Shown piece by piece: positions 61,061 to 64,000 of a stretch of 64,000 nucleotides of DNA. Position 1 is the first letter of the stretch; the number at the start of each line of letters is the position of its first letter. The notes beneath the pieces were generated by a model. The model was not told where the DNA came from and did no database searches. It worked only from the letters and a program-made list of their open reading frames with translations. Source of the stretch: Arthrinium phaeospermum (taxonomy: Eukaryota > Ascomycota > Sordariomycetes > Amphisphaeriales > Apiosporaceae). The position numbers were made by a program, and so were the translations under genes. The stretch covers positions 806,001-870,000 of the forward strand of contig QYRS01000005.1 of the NCBI GenBank assembly GCA_006503535.1, in the 5' to 3' direction.

Positions 61061-62830
61061 TCACCTCTTCCACCCAACGTTCCAAATGACATGGGCAATG
61101 TCTCGGGCCGTGTTGACAGTGTCGATTACACGGCCGATTATGCCATCATTCCCTATGTTGTCGCCCTCTTCGTAAGGCATCAGCATGCCCGACTCGGTGC
61201 GACGCATACCGGCGGGCGCGGCAGCCAGATTACTGCCAGAAGCAGATCTTTGTAGACCAGAACCTCGAGTCTGAGCGAGCTGGTCGACTGGGCTCGACAC
61301 CGGTGTGTCCGTTCCCTCGTCGTCCCCATCGTCGTCACTATCATCGACAAAAAATCTCCCCGACGCCTTTGAAGGTCGCAAAGTATCCTGTGATGCCGAT
61401 GGAGACAACATGGGGCTCCGTAGTGGGCTCGAGCTGTGACGCATAGCTGAGTCTTGGGAGGCGCCAAACTCATCTTTGGACTTCAGGGTCGTTGAAGGCA
61501 GCATCGCAATTGTCTTGCTCTCACTGGTCGTTGGCACCTTCGCCTGCTTGCGCAGGTTGAATGGTTTCTTTTTCGATGCAGTGGGCTTCATCATGATGCC
61601 GCCATCGTCGGAATCACTATCGTCGTCGTAATTCCATTGAGCCTGGTCTGCGTCTTCTTCTTCATCCTCGTCGCCTCTTACTTCAACGGCGATGCATTGT
61701 TTGACCTGTTCGTCAAAATGGATGTGTTTGCGCTCAGCTGATGGGGAGACAGCTCCGGAAGAGTTTGTTGATGGGATCAAGCTAGTGTTCATGCGGCTCA
61801 TTTTCCGCGAGGCGAACGGGAAGGTAGCAAAGTCCGTCGCTGCCCGTTGGAGGATTGGTCTGGACACCCGGGCAGGGCCATCTTGCTGAGCTTGGACCGC
61901 AGCCGTTGCCTGCTTCAGCAGAGAGGACGAAGATATCGACTTCTGTAGCATGACTTCCGACATGCTCCGCTTCTTCAAGATTGGCTTCTTGATGAAACTG
62001 TCACACCGCGATAGCGAGTTGCTGCCGTGCTCCGCGTCCACGGAAAACATTTTGATCTGCCGCGTTTGCAGCGGGCCATATAGCCACGTTACGTCGCAGT
62101 CCTTGAGCCTGTGCGGAAATTAGAGCTTGGACATGGCAGGAAGGTTATTCGGTGCCACTTACCAGTTGAGAGTCTCGGGAGAAATGGTCTTCAGACAGTA
62201 CTTGGACTTCATCCACGTCCTCCACGAAGCATTCTCGAGACGCGAGGCGTTGCTATACTCGCCCCTTTTAGACACAATGTAGCGCCATGAGGACCAGATG
62301 TCTTCTTCCCTCCAGTTGTGTGACAAATAGTCCACGTGTTGAGTAGGATGATGTGTGACAAAAGTGTCGTCCTCGGCGTGATCAGTTAGCTCGGGGGAGT
62401 CTGGACGTGACGGGCTAGTCGGCGTTCCATGTTCGACGGGCGAGACTGGGTATGAGTCTCCAGTCCGCGGGCTCGCCGGAGGCTCTAGATCCTCAAGGGG
62501 TGCGAAGAATGGGTTCTCGTCGTAGGTTGGCAGCAAGATGTCGTCGTCTTCGCAATGGCCGTCCAAGGACAGGCTGGTGGCTGGAGTGGACGAGTAGGAC
62601 GGGTTTGCTGAGTCGGCGTGGATGGTGTCGGGTGAGGAGGGGGCCGATGAGGGATCCGAGTCTGATATTATGTGATACGACTGGTGGTATGTGTCCGCAA
62701 TGCGAGAGGCAGAGGCAGATGGGTGGAAGTGTTGTGAATGCTTGGGCATGAACTTTGACTGCGATTGTGATCGTCGGAGAGCGGACGACGAGAAAAGCCC
62801 ATTGTCTTCGGAGGATAGCACGACCGCCAT
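61061..62830 (-). CDS. reg1: Reg1-like PP1 regulatory protein with AreA-GATA-like (DUF1752) domain
   Basis: Two exons, 62163-62830 and 61061-62108, encode 571 aa; the intron splits Trp in TLNW-LKDCDVTW. The N-terminal ~150 residues are Ser/Pro-rich. A conserved block reads HNWREEDIWSSWRYIVSKRG, ENASWRTWMKSKYCLKTISP and CDVTWLYGPL, matching the fungal DUF1752/AreA-GATA-like domain. Around residue 350 is ERKHIHFDEQVKQCIAVE, a docking motif like that by which yeast Reg1 binds PP1 (Glc7). The C terminus ends IAHVIWNVGWKR. In yeast, Reg1-Glc7 switches off Snf1 when glucose is present. Start ATG 62830 (MAVVLSSEDNGLFSS) is preferred over an upstream ATG at 62932, which adds a segment unlike the rest. 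Confidence 0.85.
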
Positions 62831-64000
62831 TGTGTCTGCCGGGGCGGTGGTTGCTGAGGAGTAGAGGGTAAGTAATCGAACGAGTGTCTCCGGTGTCCCA
62901 AGTAGGCTGCCAGACCAAGCCCTCCTACTCAATTATGCCCGTCAACGACCAGAACGCATCCGTCATGGGTACTGGTTCTATGGGGGGGTTCTCGCTCTCT
63001 CTTTCTCTTTCTCTATCAACTCGAACGCATAGCCTCCCTCTGTCTGTCTGTACGTCGAGTGCTAGTATGCTTGAATGTAGGATGGTGGTGGTGGTAGTAG
63101 TAGGGCCAGCACCGACAACAGACTGCTTCAAACGTAGACGTCGAGGGACGTGAAGGCAGCTATGAAGTAATGCGAAGATGGTGGTAGGTAGTGTGGGCAA
63201 TGGAGCCGACGGTTGGAACCCAAGATCCAGTTATCAAACGAAAGTCAAGGAGACCCAAGAAAACCTGGAGTCCATGAAATAGATGGAATGGATACTGATC
63301 GTCAAAAGGGCCGATATATACACATGGGAAAAAAGGCGACAGTACAATGGCCGTCGGTCGGAAGCGGAAGACGGACCAAATCAAGCGAGGTGGAAAGGGT
63401 TGTGGTCTGTGGCTGGCTCCCGCCTGGTCTTTTGTTGGAGACGAAACGGAATGCAGGTGGAGAGAGGAAGTGTGGTCGTGGTTGTGGTCGTGGTGGTGAT
63501 ATGTATGCAAGAAGCACGGAAAACAAGGTGTGGGAAACGCAAGTTAAGGCAAGGCAACAAATGTCGAAGGGAAGGGGTATGAGTGGATGGCGTGGGATGG
63601 GTGGATTGATGGATGGATGGAGAGCAAGCCATGCAGCGGCCAAGAGGCTACAAAGGCTAGACCAACAGTAAAAATTACCGGGAGATCGGAAGGTATTGCA
63701 AAGCGACAAGGATCGTTTTTTCTAGAGATGCGGAGGGGGGGTTTCGAGCAGTGCTAGGGGATCCATCCGAGGGTACCTGCTAGCCCCAAGAGGTCGTAGG
63801 CCGCCTCTTGTTCTGCTGCACCCACGAAGAACCAAGCAGCCAAGGGCGAGGGCGAAGTTGAGGGATGGGAACTGGTATCTGTGTGGGTGTATGTGCCCAG
63901 TAGGTGTCAAGTGTCTCTGCTGCTACCACGTTAACTTATCACGATATTCGTTCGATCTTCTAGCGGTCCACTACATGTATCTATCTAGCTGGACAGCCGA
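62831..64000. promoter_or_regulatory. Upstream region of the Reg1-like gene
   Basis: The plus strand shows a (CT)n/(TTTC)n tract at about 62994-63020 and GGT/GTGGT repeats near 63083-63100 and 63475-63500. On the minus strand these give GA- and ACC-rich leader sequence. Open frames here are low complexity. No gene is supported up to the window edge. Confidence 0.45.

Overview
The window is nuclear DNA of a filamentous ascomycete (Pezizomycotina, most likely a Sordariomycete). The evidence is short introns of about 50-70 bp with GTAAGT-type donors and YAG acceptors, separate monocistronic genes, long intergenic stretches, moderately GC-rich coding sequence, and gene families typical of this group: class IV chitin synthase with its Skt5-type activator, a BtgE-type GH17 cell-wall glucanase, CYT-4, an AreA-GATA-like/Reg1 protein and a large Polo kinase. 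I see 15 protein-coding genes and no convincing tRNA, rRNA, transposon or CRISPR array.

Layout. 3-10.8 kb: Ran GTPase (-), the proteasome assembly chaperone Nas2/PSMD9 (-) and a Dbl-homology RhoGEF (+). 12.1-12.8 kb: an intact Rtc3/SBDS-like gene (+). 15.9-16.3 kb: a small membrane protein (-). 20.2-21.1 kb: an unrecognised protein (-). 21.9-27 kb: an OPA3-like gene (-) divergent from Polo kinase (+). 28.5-41.1 kb: the chitin synthase activator (-) and class IV chitin synthase (+), head to head across 6.7 kb in which I find no other gene. 44.7-47.1 kb: a WD40 protein (+). 49.9-51.7 kb: a BtgE-like glucanase (-). 54.9-59.4 kb: a Met-rich GPI-type surface protein (-) divergent from the mitochondrial RNase CYT-4 (+). 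61.1-62.8 kb: a Reg1-like PP1 regulator (-).

Quality gradient. All genes between 3 and 21.1 kb except RTC3 carry small indels, many of them one-base changes in homopolymers. Ran also lacks its P-loop. Every gene from 21.9 kb to the end reads through cleanly with consistent splice phases. Together with a 34/35-bp tandem duplication inside an exon, this suggests poorly polished sequence near this end. True decay is less likely, because several of these genes are normally essential.

How the genes relate. Four genes between 28.5 and 55.5 kb act at the cell surface or wall (Skt5-like activator, class IV chitin synthase, BtgE-like glucanase, GPI protein). Known biology says the activator is needed for Chs3/class IV chitin synthase activity, so their divergent adjacency is the most interesting functional arrangement here. 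The rest are housekeeping genes: nuclear transport, proteasome assembly, mitosis, mitochondrial RNA decay and glucose signalling.
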